From Ascoidea asiatica (lineage: Eukaryota > Ascomycota > Saccharomycetes > Ascoideales > Ascoideaceae), in the NCBI GenBank assembly GCA_001600695.1, contig BCKQ01000006.1:1050483-1114482 (forward strand): DNA of 64,000 nucleotides, read 5' to 3'. The stretch's first letter is position 1; each line of letters starts with the position of its first letter. Shown one piece after another: positions 51,573-62,867 of this stretch. Below the pieces are notes generated by a model. That model did no database searches and was not told where the DNA came from. It worked only from the letters and a program-made list of their open reading frames with translations. A program made the translations under genes and the position numbers.

Positions 51573-52262
51573 TTGAGTTTGAATCGCTTCCTTACAAGGG
51601 TAGAAAAACCTAGGATGGTATTTGAGATTTTAGCAGATTTAGATAAACTTTCTTTTTCAGGAAAAGATGTAAATGAATTTATTATGAAAGTAAATTCAAT
51701 TAGGATGGAACTCCGAGGTGCTGAATCTGAGGTTTCAGATGCAACTATTGTTAACTATATTCTAAAAGGTTTAGGTGGTAGTATGGTTGTATTAAGAACG
51801 ATTGTTAGAGCTCAAAATTCTAAGATATCGTTGGATGAGTTGGTTAATACATTGATCACAATGAGTGAAGATACTGATGCAAATGATGGAACTAAAGAAG
51901 ATTCAAATTTGGGTATCAATAATGTTAATAACAATGGTAAAAGTGAAAAGAAACAGAAATATTCTAAGAAGAAGAAATTTTCTGGAAAATGTTTTCATTG
52001 TGGAGTCGTTGGTCATAGGAAGGCTCAATGTTTTAAATTAAAACACGTTAATGGCAAGGGTAATAGTGACGATAGAGCAGGGTTTGAAGCAAATTTCACA
52101 GAACTTCTAAGATTAGATGCTAATTTAGATGCTTCAAAAGATTATACTGAAATTAATAATATAATTATAGATTCAGCAGCTGCTTCATCTATTACAGGTA
52201 ATAGATTATTATTATATGATATTAGTGATGTTAAAGATTCATCATTAAATTTCAAAGTCTAA
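51573..52262 (+). pseudogene. Retrotransposon gag C-terminal part and protease start
   Basis: The UBN2-type gag C-terminus (SDATIVNYILKGLGG, ISLDELVNTLITMSE) leads to one CCHC zinc knuckle, CFHCGVVGHRKAQC. The aspartic protease start follows as IIIDSAAASSITGN, where the catalytic DSG is DSA. The frame then breaks at a stop near 52260. Confidence 0.8.
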
Positions 52263-53952
52263 CTGGTAAAAGTTTTACACCAAAAGAAGTTGGTACATTA
52301 GTTTTAGGTACAGATGATGCTAAAATTAAGATTAAATGCCACTATTTTCCTCAAATCAGACATACACTTGTTGCTTCATCTGATTTAGAAGATAAAAAAG
52401 GAAGTGTTTCAGGTAGATAACTTACGTTTGGCAAAGATAAACATAAATTTATTCCTATTTTTGATAAAAATAGAGTTTGGAATATTTATATGAAATTCAA
52501 TAGAAAACCAGATGCTTTGGTAAAGAATGTGAACTTGCATAGTGCATTAGGACATATCAATAAAGATACAATTATGAAAAGTATCATTCATGGTTTGTTT
52601 GTTGGTGTTAAGAACTCTGAGATCAAGGAGATAAAAGATCTTGAATGTCAAGTATGTGCTCTACGAAAGGCAGAAAGGATTGCTAATAGAGGATCGAGTA
52701 TGCTAGATCAAATGGCAGCATCACCATGGGAAGTTGTTCATAATGATATAGCTGGTCCATTTAAAACCATGACTTACTCTTATTTTGCTACATTCACAGA
52801 TGAATTCACTAGTTATTGTGGTACAATACCAATGCAAAATAAATCGGAAGTGGTTAAGAGTTTTGATAATTAAATCAGATTGGTTGAAACTCAGTATAAT
52901 GTTAGAATCAAAAGGATTCATAGCGATAATGGTGCTGAATATACTTCAAAAGAGATGAATTCTATTTGCATTAGGGAAGGAATTTGACAGAGTTTTACTA
53001 CTCCTTATACTCCTGCTTCAAACCCTATTGCAGAAAAGAGAAATCATATTTTGGTTAGAGATGCAAAGTTTTATTAGCTGATAGTCAGAAATTGAAATGC
53101 AGGTGAAAACAATTTTTGTTCGATGCTATTTTATATGGAAACATGTTAAGGAATTGTACTTTTAACAATAGATTAGGAGATAGTCCATACCATTACTTAA
53201 CAGGTAAGGTACTTAACATTGGAAAATTTCATGATTTTGGATCAGAGGTTGTGGTAACAGATCTAAGTATCAAAGATAAAATGAAATCGAAATGTGTTGT
53301 TGGTTATTTTATAAGTCTTTTAACAAAATGTTTTGGATGGAAAATTTTTATTGAAAGTTTGAATAAGTGTATTGACACTAAAAATGTTAGATTTTTCAAA
53401 AATGGTATTGCTCAAGAAAATATCTATGAAAATTTTGAAAGAGAATGGGAAGATATTGATATTGAAGTTGAAAATAAAACTAAATCGGGAACTGCATTTA
53501 AAAATGTAATTCCAATTGATAAACAGGATAGTCACACAGGTCATGATGACAGGGAAGTAATTAATATAGTTCCAGAATTTGAAAATGTTGGTGAAAATAA
53601 AGATTTAGGTGATGAGCATGAAATTGAAAAAAAGGCTGGTGGTGGGGATTCTGATAAAGTTATTCCAAAGAACTTGCAATCAGATCTTGTTAATGCTAAA
53701 GATACCATCTCTATGAATGATAGGTCAATTTCATCTAGGACTAGAAAACATTTTGAAGGCAAGATAACCAAGCCTGTAACAAAGAAAGATGTTTCTAGTC
53801 TATACAAGAACAGGATAAAATTTTTACTTAATAGCTTAGATGTTGAAAATTTATTTCAGGATTTACCTGATGATATCTTGATGATAAATAATATTAATCC
53901 AGTTGTCATTCCTGAGACAGTTAAGCAAGCTGAAGGTTCACAAGGAGGCTAA
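52263..53952 (+). pseudogene. Retrotransposon integrase, several stops
   Basis: The HHCC zinc-binding region (LHSALGH, LECQVCALRK) and the DDE core are readable: DIAGPF, IHSDNGAEYTS and NPIAEKRNH. In-frame stops fall near 52418, 52871, 52986 and 53076. The longest remaining piece is 53116-53952, with an Asp/Glu/Lys-rich integrase tail. Confidence 0.85.
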
Positions 53953-55487
53953 AGTGGAAAGAAGCTATGGATTCAGAGATTTAAAGTTTAGAACTTCATA
54001 ATACTTGGAGTAAACCTTTCAATGATAGTGATGCATGGAAAAGAAGACCAATCAGAACTAAATGGGTTTTCAATATCAAAGGAAATGGTGAATTTAATGC
54101 CAGATTAGTTGCTTTAGGTAATCTTCAAGATGGTAATACTTATGATGACACATATGCTCCAACATTAGATATGGCTATGTTAAATATATGTATTGGATTA
54201 TGCTTGAAGAAAAAGTTAGTTTTAAATGTGATGGATATTTCAACGGCTTACTTAAATGCTGAACTTGATAAGTATATTTTTATCTATATACCTGATGGTA
54301 TAAAAGGTGCTGATGGTAAAACTAGAATAGCAAAATTGCAAAAGGCATTGTATGGTTTGAAACAAAGTGGTAGATTATGGTACTCAAGCATAGCTGCTTT
54401 TCTTAAAGAAAAGAATTACGAGGTTTCTCCAATCGCCCCTTCTGTTTATTTAACGAAGAAAAATTCTGAAATTATTGCTATTGTATTAGTCTTTGTCGAT
54501 GATATGGTGTTTATGACTAAATGTGAGGAAGTGTTTGAGAACCTTATGAGAATTGTTCAAAACAAATTCAAGTCTAGAATTACACTTAAACATTCTGATA
54601 GTACAGGTATGTTGTTAGGTTTTAATCTTGAAAAGATTTTTAACACAGATGGATCAATTAAACAAATGAAATTATCCTTAGAAGATAATATCACAAAGTG
54701 GTGTAAAGCTAATAATTGTATTAATGATAAAAGACGTACTCCAATTTCGAGTGGCTTTTATTTCAAATTGGATGATGAAAAATTGGCTTATGATGCAGAT
54801 ACTTTAGCAAACTGTATAAAGAATTACAGATCAATTGTTGGATCGTTATTGTCTATAAGAAATAGAGGTCGTCCAGATATTTCTTATGCTGCTCAATATA
54901 TGGCAAAATTTTGTGAATTTCCACACCCAAAATTATTTAAAGAATTAGAAAATATAATGAATTATTTATATTTCTCAAAAGAAAAAGGTTTGATATTTAA
55001 AGATTATAGTAATATTAATTCAATTAACATTTATTGTGATGCAGATCTTTCAAGTGATCCAAATACTAGAAAGAGTAGTATCGGTATTATATCAAAGTTG
55101 GGAAATAATTGAAACATTTCATGGCGTTCTAAAGTTACTCCTCTTGTATGTACTTCATCAACTAAAGCTAAAATTCAGGGATTGCTGATGGCTTGTAAAG
55201 AAGCAAGAAGGTTAAAAGAAATCAAGTTATTTTTAAATTATGATGTTAACCAAAGTATTGTTGTTTATTGTGATAATCAAGCTGTAATAACTTTATCAAA
55301 AAAAGAAAATGTGAACTCTAGGAACAAACACTTTGATATCAGATACCATGCCATTAAAGAAACTATCACCAATGGTACAATTCCATTAGTTCATATGAAA
55401 TCTGAATTAGTTTTGGCAGATATTTTAACAAAACCTTGTTCAAGAAATGTATGCAAAACTGTTGGTGGAAAGATTTTGAATTATTAA
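53953..55487 (+). pseudogene. Retrotransposon reverse transcriptase and RNase H
   Basis: RT motifs: RTKWVFNIKGNGEFNARLVA, MDISTAYLNAEL, KALYGLKQSGRLWY and FVDDMVF (YVDD variant). RNase H follows: IYCDADLSSDPNTRKSS, a TGA stop near 55111, SSTKAK (usual Glu replaced by Lys), VYCDNQA and HMKSELVLADILTKP. Another stop lies near 53982, before RT. Confidence 0.9.
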
Positions 55488-55505
55488 TTATTTCAAATAA
55501 AAATT

Positions 55506-55512
55506 AAGGAAG
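55506..55512 (+). other. Polypurine tract
   Basis: AAGGAAG immediately before the 3' LTR start TGTCATGAAT, the usual plus-strand primer position. Confidence 0.7.
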
Positions 55513-56408
55513 TGTCATGAATATTGCATCATTTGCAATTATTAATTTACAATTCTAATTTGTTTTTATTTATGTTTTGTTTTATTTTTGTTTTTATATT
55601 TCCTTATGTTCCATTTTTTTGTTACAACCAATGTATATGTTTTAAACGTGCTCCAAATATATGGTCTTGAATGTAATTTCAACTATTATTTTGGATGATA
55701 ATAAATGTACGTTGCCTTAACTTTCAAAAGGCAAGGTAAATATTGTATAGTGAAATTATGCTTGATAATTAGGTTGATAGTTCATTAGTTAAATTGCTTT
55801 TTTGTGAGAAAGGCAAGTCTATCAAATAGCTGCAAAACGGAGTTGATTTATCTGTTTAGTTGAGTCATTTAAAATGTATATTAGTATAATTAATTTGTCA
55901 TTTTTCAATGCTGCGTTTATTAACTGATATTACTGGTCATTGATTTTTTTGGTGGGGTGAACTTTTGTTTTTATTACAGTAAAGTTTAATTGTTTTTAGA
56001 GGTTGTTTTTTTTGGTGATTTTTTTTAATCAGAATCAATTTCCTCCTATTTTGGTTTAATGTTTTTGTTATTAGTTTGTATGTATTTAGTTTTACAAATT
56101 AATTTTTTTTTTTATTTAAAAAATTAGTTTTGTTTTCTAATTGATCTAAATAAGTCGAATATTCTTTGTTTATTTTATTTTATTTATTTATATTTTGTTT
56201 TAAATTATTTTAGGTTATTATATATAATTGTTTATTATGTTATCTACACTTGTTAATATTATTTTATTATTATTACTTTTAATTATTTTATTTGATTAAT
56301 AAATTAAAGCTTTATTTAAGATCACGTTTTACATGTAAGTTTTTTTGAAATGCCTGTTTTAGGTCTTGAAAAAGAACATAGCTTATTGTCTGCCACGAAT
56401 TATCTTCA
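55513..56408 (+). repeat. 3' LTR
   Basis: TGTCATGAATATTGC to CTTCA, with canonical TG...CA ends. It includes a copy of the gag start (ATG 56350). Followed by AGATC. Confidence 0.9.
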
Positions 56409-56413
56409 AGATC
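56409..56413 (+). other. Target-site duplication, right copy (AGATC)
   Basis: Matches 49285-49289 exactly and abuts the 3' LTR. Confidence 0.85.
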
Positions 56414-57721
56414 ATTAAAATATAATGGTATAAAATCTGAAGTCTGATCATAGAAAGGTTCGATAACAATCTTTTGGTACTCAACTAAGGAACCATTTTA
56501 AAATATGATCTACAAAAATATCGCTGAAAAAAATATTGATAACAATAAAATCGTATCTCTTTGAAGAAAATCTCGAATAATAGGCGACTGTTTATCGTTG
56601 TCACGTGCCAAATAACAAGTTTCTGTATAATTTTACATCTTGATGTATATAAACTTTGAAAATTTTTATAATGCCTTTATCGGTGGGCTTATCATATTCT
56701 ACATTGTCCCGCTGAGTATTTGAAAAAAGCTCGAAAAATGTCATTATCAATCATATCCCATACTTTGAAAAGTAATCAAGATAATCGAACTGAAAACAAA
56801 TTACTTTTGTTTTTGGTTCGAAAGAATTCTTAATGAGAAAATTTAATATTCATCACGCTGTTTCTTTTAGTAACTAGGTTTTTTAAAAATGATTGGTTCT
56901 TTAAATTGAACTAAAAATCCCAGACACAAATTTCAGATTAAATTTACGAATATTGAAAGAAAAAAAAAGGGGATGAAATTGTGGTGATCTAAAGCTTTCA
57001 TGGATAAGAAAATTTTTAAATAAACAGTTGTTATTTGTAGACCATAAAACAATAATTCCTTGATCAATCACCTCTGTAGTAGTATTGGAATTTGACACTT
57101 AAAAGTGTATCATTTCAAAATCAATAAAATATGATACGCGTATCGATAATTTTCTTGTTTTTCAAATAATTTCGTTAATGCATAACTTTACAATACTTCA
57201 TGCTGAAAAATGTGACTCTGAATTTAATTCTTATCTGTTTGGATCATTCAAGCTTGATTTGATTTGATTTGCATTCCTTTTTCGGACTCTTCTACTTCTT
57301 CACTGGTGTAGTTTTACCTTGACCTATAGGGGCCCCTGGAGGTAATGGGATACTTTTTGTTTTTTGTGAGTCGACTCTTAAAGCTGTAAAAAGCAGTCAC
57401 AATAAACTCAATACATTTTAACAACAATCATCAAATACCGATAACTGCTACATTACCAAAGCATTAAAACTTTTTGGCGAGTAAAATAGTCATTTCGAAT
57501 CACAAACGTTACCAGAACTCCCAAAAAAGTGGTGAAGATTTTTGATCAAGTATGATTTCTTACCAATAGCATCGACAATATAATCAACAACGTTAGGGTA
57601 AAGAACGATTTAAGGTAAAAAAATATATATATATATATATGCTACTTTACATTGAGTAGATTAATCTAAACTCTTTATACAATAAATATCAATATTACAA
57701 GTTTATTCTACGATTTGATGA
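56414..57721. other. Intergenic region between retroelement and SAS3-like gene
   Basis: 1.3 kb. It includes CACGTG at 56602-56607, an (AT)9 run at 57623-57640, and a possible exon on the minus strand (57292-57383). No tRNA gene is visible near the insertion, unlike the usual Ty1 targets. Confidence 0.5.
57292..57383 (-). CDS. Possible terminal exon of an unidentified small gene
   Basis: After the acceptor CTTTTTACAG (AG 57385-57384), the frame reads LRVDSQKTKSIPLPPGAP then IGQGKTTPVKK and stops at TAG 57294-57292. The peptide has coding-like composition. A GTAAGA donor at 57563-57558 would join it in frame to an upstream stretch reading LYPNVVDYIVDAI (nt about 57603-57564), splitting an Ala codon. 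That stretch has a TAA a few codons upstream, no ATG in frame and no acceptor, so the gene start is missing. I do not recognise the protein. Chance remains possible for a frame this short. Confidence 0.3.
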
Positions 57722-58656
57722 TCAGTTTTCACTAGTATCAATATCAATAACCTCAAGCTCAGAATTATTCTGAAATAATTCTTCAATTGATAAATCATAT
57801 ACAGGCTCTTTTGACTCTGCATCTTCAGTAAAGGTTCTACTTCCACCTGAATTTTTTGTTCTATTGGAATTGATTTCTTGTTTAAAATCGTCCGCATTAA
57901 TAGTCTCTAATTTTTCCAATTTTCTATTTTTTCCTCGTTTGTCCATAATTCTAGCAGACTTGCGTTCTGCTTCGAAATTCCCTTCATTTTCACTATTCTC
58001 AATATCATAATTATCATCATAGTCTCCATCTTCATATTCAGAGTGATAATTGTCACTTTCAGCACCTAGAATTTCCTGTTCAATACTATTATTCAAGTTA
58101 GTTTCTTCATCATCACCTTCATCTTCATCACTTATTATGATTTTTTTCTTTTTACTTCCTTTTGACGCCACAATATTTTTTCTTTGAAATAAATCTATAT
58201 CAAAATTCAAGTTTAAGTTATTCCCTTTGCCTTCCGAATGATTTAACAATAAGTCATGAGTTATTTTATCGCTATTGTTTCCTGCAACGACATTTCCACT
58301 TTGAGTTACCATACCCGGATAGCATTTAACAAAAGTAGATAATTTAGCTTTTTCGGTACCAATATTATAATCTTTTATTAATTTTTGAATTTTAGTTTCA
58401 TCTTCTTTTTCTATATCTATTTTTTCAAGTAAAGCTTCATTATAGGGATGATGATTGTTGTTATTATCGTTGAAAATTTTACCATTAGCTTTTGCAATAG
58501 AACTTAAAAACTTTTCATCATCTTCATCAATTATCTTCTCTGTCTTAATTTCGAATAGTTTCTCCATTTTTTTCATTCTCAAATGCAAATCATCAACTGA
58601 CTGCCTTTCCATAGTTCGACTATCCTCAATATCATCTTTTAAAAAATTGACTAAAA

Positions 58657-58728
<72 letters not shown>

Positions 58729-60829
58729 CAAAGCTTCTATTGTTAGAACTTTTCAGTGAAATATTTTTGCTGGTGGAGAGAATTTTACTGGAAACACCCC
58801 CTGAGGAACCATATAAAACAGGTTTCCAAATTAAAAGCTCCGGCTTTAGCTTTAGATATTTTTTCGATTCCCATTTTTTTATGATTTCTTCTATTTTCAG
58901 AAAATCAAAATTAATAGCATATTTTCCACTTAAGGTATCCTTTACTAGCCCATTAAGTTGTTCAAGCCCTACAATAACGTCGGAGGCAATCATTCCTGTT
59001 AAATTGCATATATCAATTATTGAAATTCTTATATGCTCATTTTCGTAAACCTCCTCATTGCCACTATCTTCGATATCACTGTCACTTTCTGAGCTATTAC
59101 TTACGCCAAAGTCTTCTTCATCACTATTATTTGAACCTTTAATTTTATTTTTGAAATTTTTATTTTTCGCTTTTAATAATGCTTTTAAAGGAGACTTCAT
59201 TGGACTATTTCTTATATTTAACTTCAAAAGGCTTTTTTTTTTTTTTAAACGACTGAATTTTAGAGGACTTGGAGTGGAAATCAACGACTTTAGTGGTGAT
59301 TTAAAAGGAGATTTTTTGAATGAATTGTCATTATAACTAACAGTTGAAGATATTGACTTGGTTCTTTGATTTTTTTTATCCATGTGATTTTTTCCACTTA
59401 AATTCAACTGTCTTAAAATATCTCTCAAGCAATAGGCTAATTTAACCTTCCAAAAATTTCTATAGCTTAACAAACCCAGATCACTTAAAGGCTTTTCAGG
59501 GGTTCCATATTTGAATTCCCTTTTTGATAATAAATAACTAAAGTCTATTAAAAAATTTCCATAACCTTTTCTTTGATATATAGGTAATGTCAAAATACAA
59601 CTTACATTATAATCACTTACTTGTTTTTCTTTAGAAAAATACCCTATAAACTTGAATGAATTCAACGCAAAATCAATCTCACACAAAACATAGAACATAA
59701 ACGGTTGAACATCAAAATACAATGTTTTTGAGTTTAGAAATAATTTTGACAACAAACAAATATTCTGACAATAACTAAGATGCTTTCTACCATCGACTTC
59801 AAAAACAGAAATTTTATTTGAAAGATCTCTATAAATTTCATCTCCAGGAGGATGACTCAATGTACACTTCGATTTATGTCTTAACATTTGATAACTTGAA
59901 CTTCTAAAACACAAGCAATATTCACAAATATGTAATACTTTGAATTTATTATATTCATCAGGATATGGAGAAGAATACCAGGTATCTATTTCATAACCAC
60001 AAATATGCACAGATTCAATTTTCGGGATATCTTTTTGCAAAACATAATAATTATATGGATTTTTCTGTTTCAAATCATTAGATCTTTGTTTAATTTGAGT
60101 TCCATTTGAATTTAATGATTTTATATGCTCTGATCTGGTTAAGGATTTTTGAAATGTTGATCTATCTACTTTATTTGGTGCAGTTTTAAAAGTATGAGCA
60201 TCATCTAAATCTAAAGCACCTCTATAAGGTAACTCATATACGTCAAAATCACAATCAGAGTCAAACTCTGAATTCTCATGTTCTTCATTTCTAAGTATTT
60301 GATTAGTTTTAGATTTTCTAAAGCTGATATGGATATTATTTTCTTCTGTGCTTTTAGTATTTTTGAGAGAACTATCATTTGTCGGATGAAGAACTGAATT
60401 TAATTTTTCTTTATTTAAATTCAATTTTATTTTATAATCGTTGCCTATTTTTACAAAATTATTATTGAAATACTTTAAGTTTTTTTTCTTTATTATATTC
60501 ATTTCCTTTTTTTTCCGTGAATTTCTTGTTTCCAAGACTCGAGAATTGGTTTTATAGTGACCATTTTTATCAAAAATAATAGATCTAGGAATTAAAATAT
60601 TATCGTTAAGATTATTGCGTTCATTATTCTCAGGCATTTTACTTGAACTATTAGACTCATTAGAATCATTTAAGGATATAGTTTTTTTTATCAAAGTCTC
60701 ATATTCTTTGTTATCAGGGATAGTTAGATTGTTTATGAGACTCTTTAATTTTCTTTTTCTTTTCAATTCCTTTTCCTTTTCAATCTCCTCCTGTGATAAA
60801 GCCAGCTTTATTTTCAATTTGGGAGACAT
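57722..60829 (-). CDS. SAS3: MYST histone acetyltransferase, SAS3-like
   Basis: 1035 residues. Predicted catalytic subunit of NuA3, acetylating histone H3. Order: basic N-terminus, C2HC zinc finger ([20 protein letters not shown], then CTLSHPPG), MYST core with the active-site Cys in [20 protein letters not shown], acetyl-CoA loop QRKGYG, and catalytic Glu in [19 protein letters not shown]. The MYST C-terminal lobe ([34 protein letters not shown]) resumes after an insertion of about 110 residues. The last 300 residues are Asn-rich and acidic (DEDEGDDEE), as in Sas3. Length and acidic tail favour Sas3 over Esa1 or Sas2, and no N-terminal chromodomain of the Esa1 type is seen. The PHD-bearing metazoan relatives differ. 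Confidence 0.85.
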
Positions 60830-61619
60830 GTTTCATATTTAGCAACACAAGGAATCTGGTCCTGGAATCTTTTGTATTATCTTCAATACTGCTTTATTAT
60901 ACTTTGAATAAATCTTAGATAACAAATTTTTTTTAAAATACTTTAATGAGTTTAAACTCATTAATAAACTATCAGTAAAGTTATTGTATTATAAAGTTAT
61001 TAAGTTTTGTAATAAATTAATAAAAACTCCGTTGGTTGTTTTACATGTGCGATGAAATCCAGGATTAAATCCGAGACGCGGTTGCCAATGATAATTTAAA
61101 TGGCGGTAACACCAGAAAATTAAAGTTTGCTTCATAATTACATACAAGACAATAGATTTATGCATAACTAGAAATAGAAGTTTAGCAAAAACTTCATTAA
61201 AATGCTTTCCGAAATACAAAGTGTAGATGCTTAAAGCAATTTAGAATTGAAATTCAATAACCAGCTAAAAAAAAATCAAATTTTTTGCATATTTTTATAA
61301 TTTTCATACTCTTCATTATTCTTAAAAAAACTAGATCATATATCAATTTGTCATAAAATGAAAACTAAGCAATAAAAAAGAATAAAAAAAAGATCAAAAG
61401 ATCAAAAAGGAAAACAAAAAAATATAAGCATAGAGTATATAAAAATAATGATAAAAAAATATTAAAGAAACAAAAATATAAAAAAAGACATGAATGAAAA
61501 GACCAAAAATTTAAAAAGGCATTAAAACAAAAGTCATTGACAGTTTATCATTCATCGCATGAATCTGCTGGTTTCGTCTATCATGAAGAAAAAAAAGATT
61601 TTTTACATTTTTGATGTAC
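60830..61619. other. Intergenic: SAS3-like upstream and PIN4 3' flank
   Basis: 790 bp. A block 61030-61110 is less AT-rich; the rest is A-rich. No gene seen. Confidence 0.55.
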
Positions 61620-62314
61620 TCAAATTGCAACGGGCCTTGTAGCCCCCCAAATATCTCTTTTTGAGTTATTATTACCGTTACTAGTGGTATTGGGATTAGA
61701 GCTAACATTATTACTGCTATTATTACCCAAATTTATATAATTTAGACCTATACTCATATTTCCTAGATTTAACCCAGCATTATTACCTGATGTATTAGCA
61801 TTACTGGATGTAGTACTACCGCCAGTTAAATTAACAGTTAATCCTGTCATTGACTCATTCAACATGCTTAAATTCAAATTACTCCCACCATGATTATTAC
61901 TGCTTCCTAAAAGAGACAACCCATTATTATTGTTAGGAGAAGTATACAAATTTGAATATGTTTGTAATAATGGGGAAGTAGAGCTTGTAGAGTTAGCCTT
62001 ATTAGAATTTAGAATTCCCATTCCCATATTACCAATTCCATAGCTATTATTTCCAAAACCATTGGCTTGAATGTTGTTATTGCTTCCAATATTCATATTT
62101 ACCTCATTTGAAAAACCAGAGTTATATTGATTCATGTTGGAAACTAATCTGTTTGACTGTAATTGCTGATTCTGAGTTTGCATGCCTTGAAGACTTACAC
62201 TAGAACCTCCTATTCCAGTGAGAAAATTGTTGTTTTTTTGATTTAAGGTTACAACTGAGGATTGATGAGATAATTGAGGTTGACTTATAGATAAAGAAGA
62301 GTTATTGTTATTAC

Positions 62315-62357
<43 letters not shown>

Positions 62358-62816
62358 TAAAGAATTAATATGGAGATTACCATTGTTAAGTTGATTGAGG
62401 ATTGTATTACTAGAGTTATCATGAATTCCAATTCCAAAGCCTTGATTAGAAGATAAAGTTCCTCCGTTGTTATTATTATTGTTGCTATTATTATTATTGT
62501 TGCTATTATTATTATTGTTGTTATTATTAGTATTATTGTATCTAGAAATAATCTCGATTCCTGGCGTTGGAGGTTGAGAAATTTGCTGATAGGTACTCAT
62601 TTGAGGATTTCTTTGAGCTTGAGGTTGTTGATGAATCAAAGGAATATTACGAATATCAGCATATGATCGTGTTCCTCTTGATAAAGCGGCTGAAGATAAA
62701 TATGGACCAGTAGGGGTTGGAGCATTGATAAAAGAAAGTTGCGATCTTGATTGAGGTAAAGGCGAAATAATATTCGAACTTAAATTTTCATTATTTTGAT
62801 TACCAACGCTGTTGAA

Positions 62817-62867
<51 letters not shown>

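Larger units (their letters stand above)
49290..56408 (+). mobile_element. Degenerate Ty1/copia LTR retrotransposon
   Basis: 7.1-kb element with two LTRs of about 895 bp, 5-bp target duplication AGATC, tRNA primer site and polypurine tract. Domain order is gag zinc knuckle, protease, integrase, reverse transcriptase, RNase H, which is the Ty1/copia order. All long frames are broken by several stops and frameshifts, and about 0.95 kb of unrelated sequence splits gag. The LTRs differ from each other at many positions, with some blocks identical, so insertion is not recent. As in Ty1, the gag ATG lies inside the LTR, near its 3' end. Confidence 0.95.

Noticed and set aside
56450-56466. GGTTCGATAAC resembling a tRNA B box near the retroelement
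   Set aside because: No A box or cloverleaf can be drawn around it.
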